Of a DNA stretch of 16,335 bases, positions 7,130 through 16,247 are shown piece by piece. Both the position numbers and the translations under genes were made by a program. The notes beneath the pieces are model-generated. The model saw only the letters and a list, made by a program, of their open reading frames with translations. It ran no database searches and was not told where the DNA came from. Numbering within the stretch: the first letter of the stretch is position 1; each line of letters begins with the position of its first letter. The stretch lies in NCBI GenBank assembly GCA_002284615.2, contig MU069618.1, positions 296,140 to 312,474 on the forward strand, in the 5' to 3' direction. This stretch comes from Dunaliella salina (Eukaryota; Chlorophyta; Chlorophyceae; Chlamydomonadales; Dunaliellaceae).

Positions 7130-7296
7130 TGTAGCGTGGCAAACTAGGACACTGTTTTGGCTGCGTCAGTTTCTCAGCCTGACAGCTGTCACACCCAGGG
7201 TGTGCTGCAACGAGAATCTGCTGCAAGTTGGTTGAGTCGGTTTGCCGTTGTGATTGACCTTTGCATTCCACACAGGTGGGGCTGTGTTAGGTTACA
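7130..7296 (+). repeat. Possible short 3' LTR of the Ty3-type element
   Basis: The segment starts TGTAGCG directly after the purine run and ends GTTACA, giving the TG...CA ends and TGTA/TACA inverted termini usual for LTRs. At 167 bp it is short. No second copy exists upstream in the window because the element is 5'-truncated, so the LTR cannot be confirmed here. Confidence 0.3.
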
Positions 7297-7445
7297 ATGG
7301 GATTCAAGCCTTCAGCCATGAAGTTTGGCTGCTCGGCTCTGATGTGACAGAAAAACCCTAAGAAAAGCTCTAGAAGAGGAAAAACTCAGGTGGGCAAACA
7401 AAACAAGAGTGTTCATAGGCACCCATAGCAACTCATTACTCGGAG

Positions 7446-8274
7446 CACCACACAGTTCCTTAGGAGTATACTGGAAGCACAATTTTGTAGCAGAGTGTTG
7501 TTCCATAGTAGAGTATCCGATAGCAGTGCAGCACTGAAAGCGCTACACAGTTCCTCAGCAGTACAGCACCAGAAGCACTGCACAATTCCTTAGCAGAGTG
7601 TTGTTCCATCGCAAAGTGTCCAATAGCAGTGCAGCACTGAAAGCACCACACAATTCCTTAGCAGAGTGTTGTTCCATCGCAAAGTATCCAATGGCAGTGC
7701 AGCACTGAAAGCACCACACAGTTCCTTAGCAGTACAGCACTGGAAGCGCTGCACAATTCCTTAGCGGAGAGTTGTTCCATAGCAGAGTGTCCAGCAGCAG
7801 TGCAGCACTGAAAGCACCACACAATTCTTTAGCGGTACAACACTGGAAGCGCTGCACAATTCCTTAGCAGAGACTTGTTCCATAGCAAAGTATCCAATAG
7901 CAGTGCAGCACTGAAAGCACCACACAATTCCTTGGCAGAGTGTTGTTACAAAGCAGAGTATCCAGTAGCAGTGCAGCACTGAACGCGCCACACAGTTCCT
8001 CAGCAGTACAGCACTGGAAGCACTGCACAATTCCTTAGCAGAGTGTTGTTCCATTGCAGAGTACCCAATAGCAGTGCAGCACTNAAAGCACCACACAATT
8101 CCTTAGCAGTACAGCACTGGAAGCGCTACACAACTCCTTAGCAGAGAGTTGTTCCATAGCAGAGTATCCAATAGCAGTGCAGCACTGGAAGCACCGCACA
8201 ATTCCTTAGCAAAGTGTTGTTCCATAGCAGAGTGTCCAATAGTAGTGCAGCACTGAAAGCACCACACAGTTCCT
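7446..8274. repeat. Modular satellite with 274-bp higher-order repeat
   Basis: Three modules build the array: A (33 bp, contains GTGTTGTTCCATAGCAGAG), B (35 bp, GTGCAGCACTGAAAGCACC) and C (35 bp, GTACAGCACTGGAAGCGCT). B and C are diverged copies of each other, both ending CACAATTCCTTA. They combine as a long unit ABC (103 bp) or a short unit AB (68 bp). Taking GTTCC of module A as the mark, units start at 7500, 7603, 7671, 7774, 7877, 7945, 8048, 8151 and 8219. The steps are 103, 68, 103, 103, 68, 103, 103, 68, so long-short-long repeats every 274 bp. Partial modules lie at both edges. Reverse-strand open frames in it (such as 7761-8096) follow from the repeat and are unlikely to be genes. 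One N at 8084. Confidence 0.93.
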
Positions 8275-8289
8275 CTGGAGCACCATGCA

Positions 8290-9170
8290 GTCCTAGAGTG
8301 TTCCGTGGTAGAGTGAGGCTTTGTTTAAAGAATTCTCTAATTCTGAACTCGTAGTAACACCTTTATTGTCTTGGCTCGTGCATCGCCTTGCAAATTAGTA
8401 ACAGGCCCGGAGATAATGCACATGCAAGGCTAAGAGCCTTCAAGCCCTTGGAGAAGGCAGCCGCAGCAACAGCAGCAGCAGCGTCGCTAGTTGAGTAGCT
8501 TGCATATAGCATCCCCAGAATTGCAAAAGCCCCAGTGGCACAGCTTAGGAAAGAGTCGCGCCAACTCCAGCAAATCACGCTTTGAGAAATCACGCCTTAC
8601 AAGCTCAACCAAGAGCCTTGCCCTCAGCCCTGCCAGCCAGCGAGCTACACGCGGTAACTTTGCATCTCTCAAATTACATCAATGTAGATGGTGGTCGAAG
8701 ACCACTTGTGGGTGATGCCAACGGTGTGGTGGATATCAAACTGGACTGCACGGCGCGTGCAAAGAGAGAGCATATGGTGTTTAAAGAATGTAGAGGTGAT
8801 GCTGTGGCGTACAGCATCCATCGCAGCTTGAGCTTGTGTCTTAATTTGCTGATGTTGCTTGGTTGCTGGAATTGCTACACAGCCAGAGGTGTTGAAGAGA
8901 GCAGACAAGACGTGGACCAGCTGACCAGGCTTGCATGAATAGTATTTTTGCGCTGATTTTGTGCTGCAGCAGTCAAGAGGATTTCTTCTGGCTTGGTGCC
9001 TGGGCAAAATTCTAGTTCAACGAAGTGGAAACCTGTCTCATGGATTCATATGTTTTGGGTGGTGGGTGTAGTCTATGTCTTCAATGGTTAGAACTACCAG
9101 TTCTATTGTAGTATAATGCCATCAGGAAGACTGACTTGTGTTTTGGTGGCTGTCCAGGAAGGAACACCCA
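8290..9170. other. Stretch with only weak open frames
   Basis: I recognise no gene here. Two reverse-strand frames could be exons of an unknown gene. One (8669-9007, 112 codons) ends in the region reading ITHKWSSTTIYIDV. The other (8363-8593, 76 codons) has a hydrophobic stretch (GAFAILGMLYASY) and an alanine run, then a TAA overlapping an AATAAA on that strand. Forward frames overlap both. None shows a known domain. A (CAG)n-like run at about 8465-8482 causes the alanines. Confidence 0.3.
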
Positions 9171-9177
9171 GTGAGGG

Positions 9178-9648
9178 ATGAACCTTGCGACATTAAGTCT
9201 TTCACCTCCAGGAAGCATAGCTTATCTGCATTGCATTCTTAGTGACAAAATAGGGTCGAAAGCCTATTTGCTGTTTGCTTCACCACAAGTGCAGAGTGCT
9301 TTGGTGATCACAATTCTATTCACTTTGTTTGTGTGCTCCAAAATCAAGACTAGTTCGTGCTGCCGCGGTGACCCACGGTTGGCCCCTTTCCAGCTGGGCT
9401 GCACCAAGCGGAAGCGCACAGACGCTGAGCAGCCCAATGGTGACGCTGAGCAGGCCAATGGCACACCAGGGAGCAGGCCTCCGCTCCAGCTCCAGTGGGA
9501 GGCAGGGGCAGGGGTGGGTGCGGGCGTGGGGGTGGGCGCGGGGGTGGGCGCGGGGGGCCAACATGTAATGTGCCCTGAGTTTGTGGTGTCGTCTGACACA
9601 GAGAGCATGGAGGAGCGCACCACCACAGACGAGGACATGATGTACTGA
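9178..9648 (+). CDS. Hypothetical protein, probable C-terminal exon
   Basis: I do not recognise this protein. The last ~85 codons look coding: a basic KRKR stretch that could be a nuclear localisation signal, a duplicated DAEQ(P/A)NG heptad encoded by a 21-bp direct repeat (9421-9441 and 9442-9462), a Gly-Val-Ala low-complexity run from the G-rich tract, and an acidic end (SSDTESMEERTTTDEDMMY) before the TGA. A TGTAA at 9884-9888, the polyadenylation-type signal of green algae, lies about 235 bp downstream, a fitting distance for a 3' UTR. The first 60-70 codons include a hydrophobic segment (ALVITILFTLFVCS) and may be intron or UTR rather than protein. The ATG at 9178 is therefore only nominal. 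A chance frame is possible. Confidence 0.4.
   Translation: MNLATLSLSPPGSIAYLHCILSDKIGSKAYLLFASPQVQSALVITILFTLFVCSKIKTSSCCRGDPRLAPFQLGCTKRKRTDAEQPNGDAEQANGTPGSRPPLQLQWEAGAGVGAGVGVGAGVGAGGQHVMCPEFVVSSDTESMEERTTTDEDMMY
9506..9558 (+). repeat. G-rich tract with G-quadruplex potential
   Basis: At least seven runs of three or more G are separated by one to three bases (GGGGCAGGGGTGGGTGCGGG and on). It lies inside the hypothetical coding region, where it encodes Gly/Val/Ala. Intramolecular G4 formation on the + strand, and in the transcript if there is one, is plausible. Confidence 0.8.
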
Positions 9649-9883
9649 TGGATGTGCTGTTTAGCTGTGTGTGCGCATGAGCACTGAGGGCTGTGCTGAA
9701 CTGCGCGCGTGCACTTGAGTGCATGAGGCTTTAAATTTCTGTGTGAGGGAGAGGCCTCCTTGCTTGAATGCATGAGTGCTCTGGGGGCCTGCAGGCCACT
9801 GGCACTGACTGACTGATGACTGGGGAGGAGCATGCCGAGATCTGCTGCGAGAATGCTGGACGCTGCTGAGAGTTTGCAAATTT

Positions 9884-9888
9884 TGTAA
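9884..9888 (+). terminator. TGTAA polyadenylation-type signal
   Basis: TGTAA is the usual green-algal cleavage/polyadenylation signal. Its distance from the TGA at 9646-9648 suits a 3' UTR. The pentamer alone is common by chance, so the call depends on the upstream frame being real. Confidence 0.35.
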
Positions 9889-10011
9889 TTATTTGAAGGA
9901 CCACGCAAACGTAAAAACCGCACAGAAAAATTAATGAAATTACTTGGGCACCGCGCAAAATAGCAAGGGCGCAAAAAAGTAGCGTCGATACGGTACTAAC
10001 CCTAAACCAAC

Positions 10012-10103
10012 ATGCATGGTCATTCTAGTGCTATAATCTTAACACCTTATTACCAGGATGCATGGTCATTCTAATGCTATAATCTTAGCATCTTATTACC
10101 AGG
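10012..10103. repeat. 46-bp tandem duplication
   Basis: 10012-10057 and 10058-10103 match at 43 of 46 positions. The unit begins ATGCATGGTCATTCTA and ends CTTATTACCAGG. No function is evident. Confidence 0.92.
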
Positions 10104-10203
10104 ATTGAAGCATTTACAAGGCGATTCCGCATCCCAGATCTGAAATCCAGATGGTCGGATTTGGGTGGGTCAGAACCCGTTCGTGTCAACTCAATGGAGT
10201 GCG

Positions 10204-10791
10204 CTTAGGACAATAGAGAAAAGCGGATTTGCACTTGGCTAACAGGGAAGAGTCTTGTTGGTCCTCACATCTGTCTACAGCCTTGGCTTGAACCACGTGG
10301 ACGTGTTTAAGCAGAAGATGTTGAGTGCATCTAAGATCCCCATGCGGGATTTCTTAGGGGATCTGAGGTACAGGCAGCCAAAGATATGGAGAGAAGCGGA
10401 TGCTATAAGTCCCCGAGGAGTGAACAGAAAAGCAATGACTCACCATCATTGGTGCTAAAGGCCTTTAAATCAAACAGCCCGCACACCCTTTTGTACCCCA
10501 ACATATCTATTTAAAGATCTGGATAAAGGAGTCATAAGGAGTATGAGTAGGTTCAGGCTTCGTGCCCACTGCTTAAAGGTCGAACCCTATATGGCTGGGT
10601 GGTTCAAACATTTGTGATCACTCATGATAAGTGTGAGTGTGTTCAAGTCTAAGACGAGAAACATGTCCTGTTCTCTTCTATTGCAGGTGCCTAGAGATAT
10701 GTGCACTGCGCAGAAAATCAAAGGACTTATTCATTAATTTTTCAAACCATTACATGCTTTTGCCAGCTTCCAAACGCTCCATTTGGTAAAT
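10204..10791 (+). pseudogene. LINE (non-LTR) ORF relic, post-RT region with zinc knuckle
   Basis: Frame 1 is readable from about 10204 to 10617 with only two internal stops (TAA at 10240 and 10456). It contains GLNHVDVFKQKMLSASKIP, LGDLRYRQPKIWREADA, NRKAMTHHHWC and SMSRFRLRAHCLKVE. After TGA at 10615, a neighbouring frame gives DKCECVQV, a TAA, then DEKHVLF, and frame 1 resumes with FYCRCLEICALRRKSKDLF up to the TAA ending near 10791. The R-h-R-x-x-x-H-x-L pattern followed by C-x-C...D-E-x-H-x-L-F-x-C is the typical region downstream of reverse transcriptase in many LINEs. The RT itself is not in the window. This copy is dead, with stops plus a frameshift pair. It may belong to the same broad family as the nested LINE at 2743-3330. 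Confidence 0.6.
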
Positions 10792-11734
10792 ATTAAGGGT
10801 TGCATCCTTGGAATTTCGAAAATCGGCCCAGAGAGGGTCTCAGGGGAGTTCCTAACCTCGTTTCAGATCAGATCATGGGGCTACCGTACATACTCTTAAT
10901 AACTGGCCAGGAAACAGCCCAAATCTTGTCATTTTTGTTTTCACAGGCGCCTGCTATTGAGAGCCATCTGTAGACATGCTACTTGTGAGGAAGAACTCCC
11001 AGATAGGCAAGCAGACCTGGAAAATGTGTTTTTTTCCCATTTTGGCCATTTTGCCCACTCAAAACATGGCAAAAAAGATGTGGAGCGCTGTTCCCCTGTT
11101 CCTGATTTGGCATAGGTTCTTGGCACAGTATAATATGGTAGCATAAGCGAAATGTGGCAGAAACAATGTGCCTTAAGGCCAATGCCTGCCATAATAGTTG
11201 CTTTAATGCTAAAAATGTGTGTTTGGGTCCACTCCTGACCAGCCAGGCAACATTTTAGGGCAGCTCTTGTTGCAAACCTTTACTTTTATTGCAAGGAATC
11301 CAATGGTGTGCTGCTTGACCAAAACGGATGACTTTCATAATGACTCCTTTTTTGAGGTGGCTCAATTGCGGAAGTGCTAAGCCAGAAAATGGCTTTTGGT
11401 GCATTAAGTGCCTTCAGGATGATTGCTTAGGCACGGAAATCGGCATGGGGGTCCAGCATGATGTTTGGGAGGGGTTGTGAGTGGGAAATCGGGAGTGTGC
11501 AGGTGTATGGGTGCCTGCAGGAGGAAATGTGATCGTTTTCAAGGGATAAATGCATCTAGGTGTGACAGCATGCTGTAGGTGTATTGATGGTCGTAGCAGC
11601 GAAAATCTGTATTACCTGAACATATATTCGTAGCATTAAAAATGATGTACATGAGGACTGGCAGAGGGCACAGCTGGGCACCAGGATCGCACTGGTCGAA
11701 AACATGCAAGCTAAGCATGCCCTCTTTGTGCACA
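10792..11734. other. Non-coding stretch, no supported gene
   Basis: The sequence is moderately AT-rich with short open frames only. The first few hundred bases may be further decayed LINE sequence, but I cannot fix any motif. A 15-mer, GGAATCCAATGGTGT, at 11296-11310 recurs at 15010-15024. Confidence 0.4.
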
Positions 11735-12388
11735 TCACCATGTGCTGCTCCCCAGTCCTTGCACGCCAACCCCTGAAAACCCTTCCCAGACCTTGCACTC
11801 AGGCCTACCCTGCAACGCAGAGCCTGCAAGGTTTGGGGCAGCGCATGGGCAGCTGTCCAGCATTTTGCGTTCTGGTGATATCGATGAGCATGCAGGGGAT
11901 GTGTCAGGTGTGCTGCAGTGGTGTTCCCAAGCTTTAAATGCGTGAATTTTGACCTTATTAACTCTTGATGATGCTTCTTGAGTGCTGGAGTTCACTGTGC
12001 AGGCCAGCTGGAGTGCATGCATGTGCGACACACCCCTTGCCACCCACGCAGCGTGTTCACAGCCCAAGCTGCAGCAGCCTGTGTGCAGTATGTCCTTCCT
12101 TATGTCTTCGTGCGGGTCTGAGACAGGGTGGGGCAGGCTGTCCAAGCTGCTGCTGGCTTCAGGGTGCTCCTTCCTGGTCAGACCTCTGCGACAGCTGCTG
12201 CCGCTCCAGCTGTGCGGAGTCGCTGCCCCAAAATCTAAATAATCGTTCATTGAACAACAAAGAATACTCGTGCCCCAAAAACGGCGAATTTGGTGGCCCG
12301 TCAGGGAGGGGAGTGTCGCTTGACCGAGCGAACCAGTCAAACTTTCGAACCTGACAGCTGGTGCACCGGGGCTCGTAAAAACGGGCAA
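11735..12388 (-). other. Long reverse-strand open frame, possibly a repeated sequence
   Basis: This 217-codon frame is the longest on its strand outside the mobile elements. It starts in sequence around FESLTGSLGQATLP and continues RRFWGTSILCCSMNDYLDFGAATPHSW. Composition is Ser/Cys/His-rich without a recognisable domain, membrane segment or repeat. The first ~80 codons (minus strand, about 12150-12388) remind me of a sequence seen many times in volvocalean assemblies, which would make it a dispersed repeat and not a gene. I could not verify that. Forward frames of 129 and 86 codons overlap it, so coding status is unresolved. Confidence 0.2.
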
Positions 12389-12739
12389 TCGGACCTTTTG
12401 ATTTTGTTAGTTCAAAGCGTTAAACTGAGATCGACGCGTTTTTGAGGAAGCCCGACTTAGGTCTGGACACCCACCAGTCAAAAATGGGTTTGGAGCAACT
12501 TGGTCCGGGGATGGGAGCAAATTGGTCCGAGGGAACACCACAACTGAGATCAATGCTTTTCCAAACCAAGATTCGTACAAAATTTCGAAATTGTTGTCAG
12601 AGTTGGTTTCGATTTTTGATGCTGGCTGAGATTGTTTCACCAGTCGATCAGCCGGAGTCTCATACTTTAGGCCAAACCCTTGTAACCCTTATTCGGTAGT
12701 CAGGAACCATTCAATCTGTAATTACAATGACATCCGCTG

Positions 12740-13105
12740 TTCCTTAGCTCTAAGTTAACCTTTCCAGGAGACGGTCGCTGGAGCAACCTTCCTTACAACA
12801 AGTTAGAGTCCAGGCCGTACTTGAATTCCTCTTGCAACACAACTTGAACAACAAGCATTATTCATTTACTCTGGCTGAAGGTCCCCCCTTATAAATCTGC
12901 AAATCTGTTAGCTCTAAGTTCACCTTTCAGGAGATGGTCGCCATGTCTGTCGGTTGCAACCGACCATTCCAATACTGAGGCTTGACGGCTTACGTCCGCT
13001 TTACAGATTTCTTTGTCATAAAACCGGGCATCCAAACTACCTGGCTGCAGGTCAAACATTGTAATCATAATGTCAAGTAACAGCATAACTTTCAGAAGGG
13101 GTCGA
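12740..13105. repeat. Degenerate direct repeats, about 167-bp spacing
   Basis: TTAGCTCTAAGTTAACCTTT followed by CAGGAGACGGTCG (about 12745-12778) recurs as TTAGCTCTAAGTTCACCTTT followed by CAGGAGATGGTCG (about 12909-12941), and more weakly as ACTTTCAGAAGGGGTCG near 13088. CTGGCTGAAGGTC (about 12871) and CTGGCTGCAGGTC (about 13041) show the same spacing. This is an old two- to three-copy tandem repeat. Confidence 0.65.
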
Positions 13106-13986
13106 TTGGTCTGTTGCCAAATATGCCGCTTCACTCGATCCTCTCTCATTTTTTAGTTCAAATTCCAACAACCCAGCATACTGCACTAGCCTTCTCAGTT
13201 TTTTACCTTGGTGGAGGAGAAGACCCACAGCTCTTCGGTGCTAATGTGTCTCCTTTCCTGTAATTGTCCGAAGTTGAGTTTCCTCCGCCTGCCCAATCTG
13301 CTTCTTCCCTCACTCGTTTCTTTCCTTCAAAGCCAACCTGTCAACGATTACTAAAGCCACACACTCACATTACACTTTGACCGCAAACAGCCAATCTGAA
13401 CCCAGCTGAAGTACGCTGAATCATTTTTAGCATCGGTCAAAGGATAAAAAAGTAGAAACAGCAAATGAAACCTCAGCAAATACTGTATTACTTCCACTTT
13501 TTTACCAGCAGGCAAAAGGAGGAAGGCAGACAAAAAGAGACCGACAAAAAAATCAGCCCAAACCTTTTCCTTGGATTCTTCAAGGAAGTGCAGGAAAGGG
13601 CATCATGAGCCAGCCTTCTCATCATCACCATGCCTTATGCTGCTGGGAAAGTAAAGCACATGGGCACTCATGACATGGGATGTACTTGAAGTGTGCAACC
13701 TAGCAGAGGCCCATTTTGGCTCAGGACATGTTCCCATGCATCATGCAAAGTTTGCTGGGTGCAGGATGCACCAAGGTGTGTTGATTGCTCCTGCCAGCGT
13801 CTAATGGCACGGCATTATTTCGAGCCCTGCTCCCTTTTTTGCCTAGGTTGGTATGTTTTCCACTCAGCTGCCCTTGAAGGCGGATATAGCGTGTAACCTT
13901 ACCTAATGACACAGCAAGCCAACATCCTTCAGCATTGCTGACACCTGATTCAACCACCCCACATACCACAGACCTCTTGCCAGAGC
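13106..13986. other. Non-coding stretch, no supported gene
   Basis: The open frames are short and overlap in several frames. Pyrimidine-rich patches (for example 13250-13330) could be intronic. I see no repeats or motifs that I can name. Confidence 0.4.
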
Positions 13987-14054
13987 CTACTGGCGCAGCG
14001 AGTCAACAACCCTCTTGGTTTCTGACACGACCTTGGCAAAGTCAGGGTAGTCAC
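13987..14054 (-). CDS. Possible short terminal exon, unknown gene
   Basis: On the minus strand, a good-looking acceptor (ATATCGTTTGCAG) precedes a short frame reading GDYPDFAKVVSETKRVVDSL, then RQ and TAG. The stretch looks like the helical end of a real protein. A second minus-strand run just upstream (about 14100-14165) reads RDQVIGPARGHCIPINDSYG in another frame, as expected if an intron separates the two. I cannot name a family, and no other exon is visible, so it may be a gene fragment. Confidence 0.22.
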
Positions 14055-14402
14055 CTGCAAACGATATTGCATGGCATTTTTGAGTGTGTCAGCATGCAAA
14101 ACTGCCATAAGAGTCATTGATAGGTATGCAATGACCGCGGGCAGGGCCGATGACTTGGTCACGCACAAACTTGCGGCTTCTGTATGTCAGGCGCTACCAT
14201 AAAAATGCATGCAATTTTACAGAACCATCAGACACAGCCTGGCTTGGGATGTCTAGTCAAAACCGATAAAGCTTTCTTTTTCATCAAAAGCCACAACAGA
14301 TGTTTTGTTTTCCAATTAAATCTTTACTAAGTCATTTCATCCTCACTTGCAGAATGACTTCAGTGTTTCTTGACAATTTAAGGATTCCGCGTTTTATTCA
14401 AA

Positions 14403-14535
14403 TGCCTGAGGTCAATTAACAACTTATCGAAAGGACAAAATACAGAAAAATGCCTGAGGACAGTAAAAATGCCTGAGGTCATTAAAAATGCCAGAGGTCA
14501 TAAAAATGACTTCAGGTCAATAAAATTGCCTGATG
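14403..14535. repeat. Clustered 19-bp repeats (TGCCTGAGGTCATTAAAAA)
   Basis: TGCCTGAGG-type motifs start at 14403, 14451, 14470, 14489, 14507 (degenerate) and 14527, mostly about 19 bp apart and separated by A-rich spacers. Part of the block is duplicated at 15252-15300. Confidence 0.8.
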
Positions 14536-14563
14536 CAGGAGGGTAAAAAAAAAGTAGCATACA

Positions 14564-14632
14564 CCCCCCCAAAAAACTGGGTGGGACCCCCCTGACCCAC
14601 CCACCCACCCCAAAACCCCCCTTCCAGTGCCC
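14564..14632 (-). repeat. C-rich tract (G-rich on the minus strand)
   Basis: Runs of three to seven C (ACACCCCCCC, GACCCCCCTGACCC, (CCCA)n, ACCCCCC) occur in close succession. The minus strand could form G-quadruplexes and the plus strand i-motifs. It follows the 19-bp repeats at once. Confidence 0.75.
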
Positions 14633-15060
14633 CAATCCAAACATTAAGGGTAGCAATCTGCTCCTCTTTTAAACCTGCATCCATCTGTATACTCAGCGCA
14701 ATGGAAGGTTGAGTTAAAGCAGAGTTATGGGGCAAAAACTGAGCAGCGGGCGCCCATGCATACCCGCCCTTCCAGGCACCCACAACTGGCTTGCAACTTC
14801 ATAAACAGCCCTCCTAACTTCACCATGTTATAATGCATCTTTCATTGTCTCTATCCAGGAATTTTGGATTGGTTTCCTGCACCTTCGCGCTTACACCCCC
14901 TGCTACCCACACCCTTGCGCGCATGGCACTGGCTCCCAGTCATCCACACAGACCCACCCATTTACCCAATTTGCACAAAAAAGGTGCCAATAGACAGTTC
15001 TCGAGCTCAGGAATCCAATGGTGTCTTTAAAATTACGTAGAATGGCCCAGAAAAATTCTG

Positions 15061-15110
15061 GAGGGGGGGCCCCAAAAAGTCTAGACCCCCCTGGACCACC
15101 CATCCCCACC
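15061..15110. repeat. Second GC-homopolymer tract
   Basis: GGAGGGGGGGCCCC is followed by AGACCCCCCTGGACCACCC. It resembles the tract at 14564-14632 in its ACCCCCCTG(G)ACC core. An 8-bp inverted repeat CCGATTGG/CCAATCGG (15119-15126 and 15140-15147) follows. Confidence 0.7.
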
Positions 15111-15232
15111 GACCTTCTCCGATTGGACCCATACATATACCAATCGGTAGCTCTCAATTTCAGGATTCTGAATATATAATTCTTAATTGGATTGACACGT
15201 GAGTTCCAAAAGTTATGCTTCCTGCAGCCTCC

Positions 15233-15300
15233 TGCCTGATGTCATAAAAATTGCCTCAGGTCAATAAATAACTTAACCAAAGGACAAAATACATAAAAAT
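15233..15300. repeat. Second copy of the TGCCTGAGG repeat block
   Basis: 15252-15300 matches 14403-14451 at 43 of 49 positions, including the shared AAAGGACAAAATACA core. One further TGCCTGATGTCATAAAAA unit sits at 15233. The two blocks are about 850 bp apart on the same strand. Confidence 0.82.
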
Positions 15301-16186
15301 CATTGACTGGGCTGTCACACTATTGCTGAGATGTATCAAAAAGAAAACTAAAAAAACAAAAGAGACTGTTGGAAAAAATGCATTACTGATGAAGCGTCAA
15401 ATATTGCTACAAACAGATCCGAAAAAAAGGAGCTATTGTTAAACAATTCTTCAAAATAAGGTTTTAAAGTTTATTGTAATGAATTGCGAAGATTGCAATA
15501 AAATGATGCTATGATGTTAGGGTGCACAATGCAAAGGCGCGGAATTAAGCAGGAAAATTAAGAGTATGTCATGAAGGCATAAAAAACATAATAGATGAGC
15601 TGCCTATGCTTGGAGCATTCCCACCTGCTGAGAGTGTGTAAGCTAAAGCTCAAATGTGACCACACTGAGGTTATAAAGTGCATGCTCTTGTGAACACAAC
15701 AAGCCCCTGATGTAGTGATTCACATTGGAATCCAGGCCCGCATGACCTGTCTATGCACACTGCTGAGGTTGATTTCCATGCAGTCATCTGTGTACCTTCT
15801 TGATGGCCCAATAATGTCAAGATTTAGAGAGGATCTAATTCCTCTTGTAAAAGTTCCTTGACTGCGCATTTGTGACAAAGCATGTGTTCTTTGTTGCCCA
15901 CGAAACAAATTGCAAGGGCATCGAAGAATACTACATGCTTTGATAAAAATGCAAGTTTGTGGGCTGGAGACTCATGCTTGCTGACTACTTCGGTTGGGGA
16001 CTCACGCCTCGTGACAGTGCAAAAGCTGGAGACACTCGGCTTCTCAAACTCTAAAACAGGCTGAGCTAACCACTAGTAAAATACGTCCAACACATGTAGA
16101 GGACTGAATCACACACAAAGACCGGAATACATGTATGAGATATGCTTGTGGCTCAAGATACGTGGACATACATGCTGACAACTAAA
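15301..16186. other. AT-rich stretch, no supported gene
   Basis: Only short frames occur. At about 15960-16055 a decayed threefold repeat of some 33 bp (GGAGACTCATGCTTGCTGAC, GGGGACTCACGCCTCGTGAC, GGAGACACTCGGCTTCTC) is visible. I see no gene. Confidence 0.45.
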
Positions 16187-16247
16187 GCGCACGCACACGC
16201 GCACGCACGCACGCACACGCACACGCATGAAAGCGCGAAAGCACAAA

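Larger units (their letters stand above)
1005..7296 (+). mobile_element. Decayed Ty3-type LTR retrotransposon, 5'-truncated, with three nested insertions
   Basis: Along the + strand I can follow, in canonical Ty3 order, reverse transcriptase, RNase H, a linker, an integrase zinc-binding region and catalytic core, the integrase C-terminal region, a PHD finger, and a 3' region ending in a possible LTR. Gag, protease and a 5' LTR are absent. Several frameshifts and nonsense codons break the frame, so the copy is dead. Insertions at 1746-1852, 2743-3330 and 4038-5681 interrupt it, and the protein similarity resumes on the far side of each. The order RT-RNaseH-IN marks it as Ty3 rather than Ty1/copia. 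Outer limits are approximate. Confidence 0.85.

Noticed and set aside
7312..8096. Reverse-strand open frames of 63-111 codons in the satellite
   Set aside because: They arise from stop-poor repeat modules, change frame between module types and have no domain.
7446..8274. CRISPR array
   Set aside because: There are no unique spacers between identical repeats: all modules are diverged copies of each other, and the context is eukaryotic.
9264..9974. 236-codon reverse frame opposite the candidate exon
   Set aside because: It is the antisense of GC-rich coding-like sequence and turns into Pro-rich low complexity over the G tract. The + frame has the better C-terminus and a TGTAA signal.
9990..10010. 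Telomere-like CCCTAAA near 9999
   Set aside because: A single copy is expected by chance, and no array is present.
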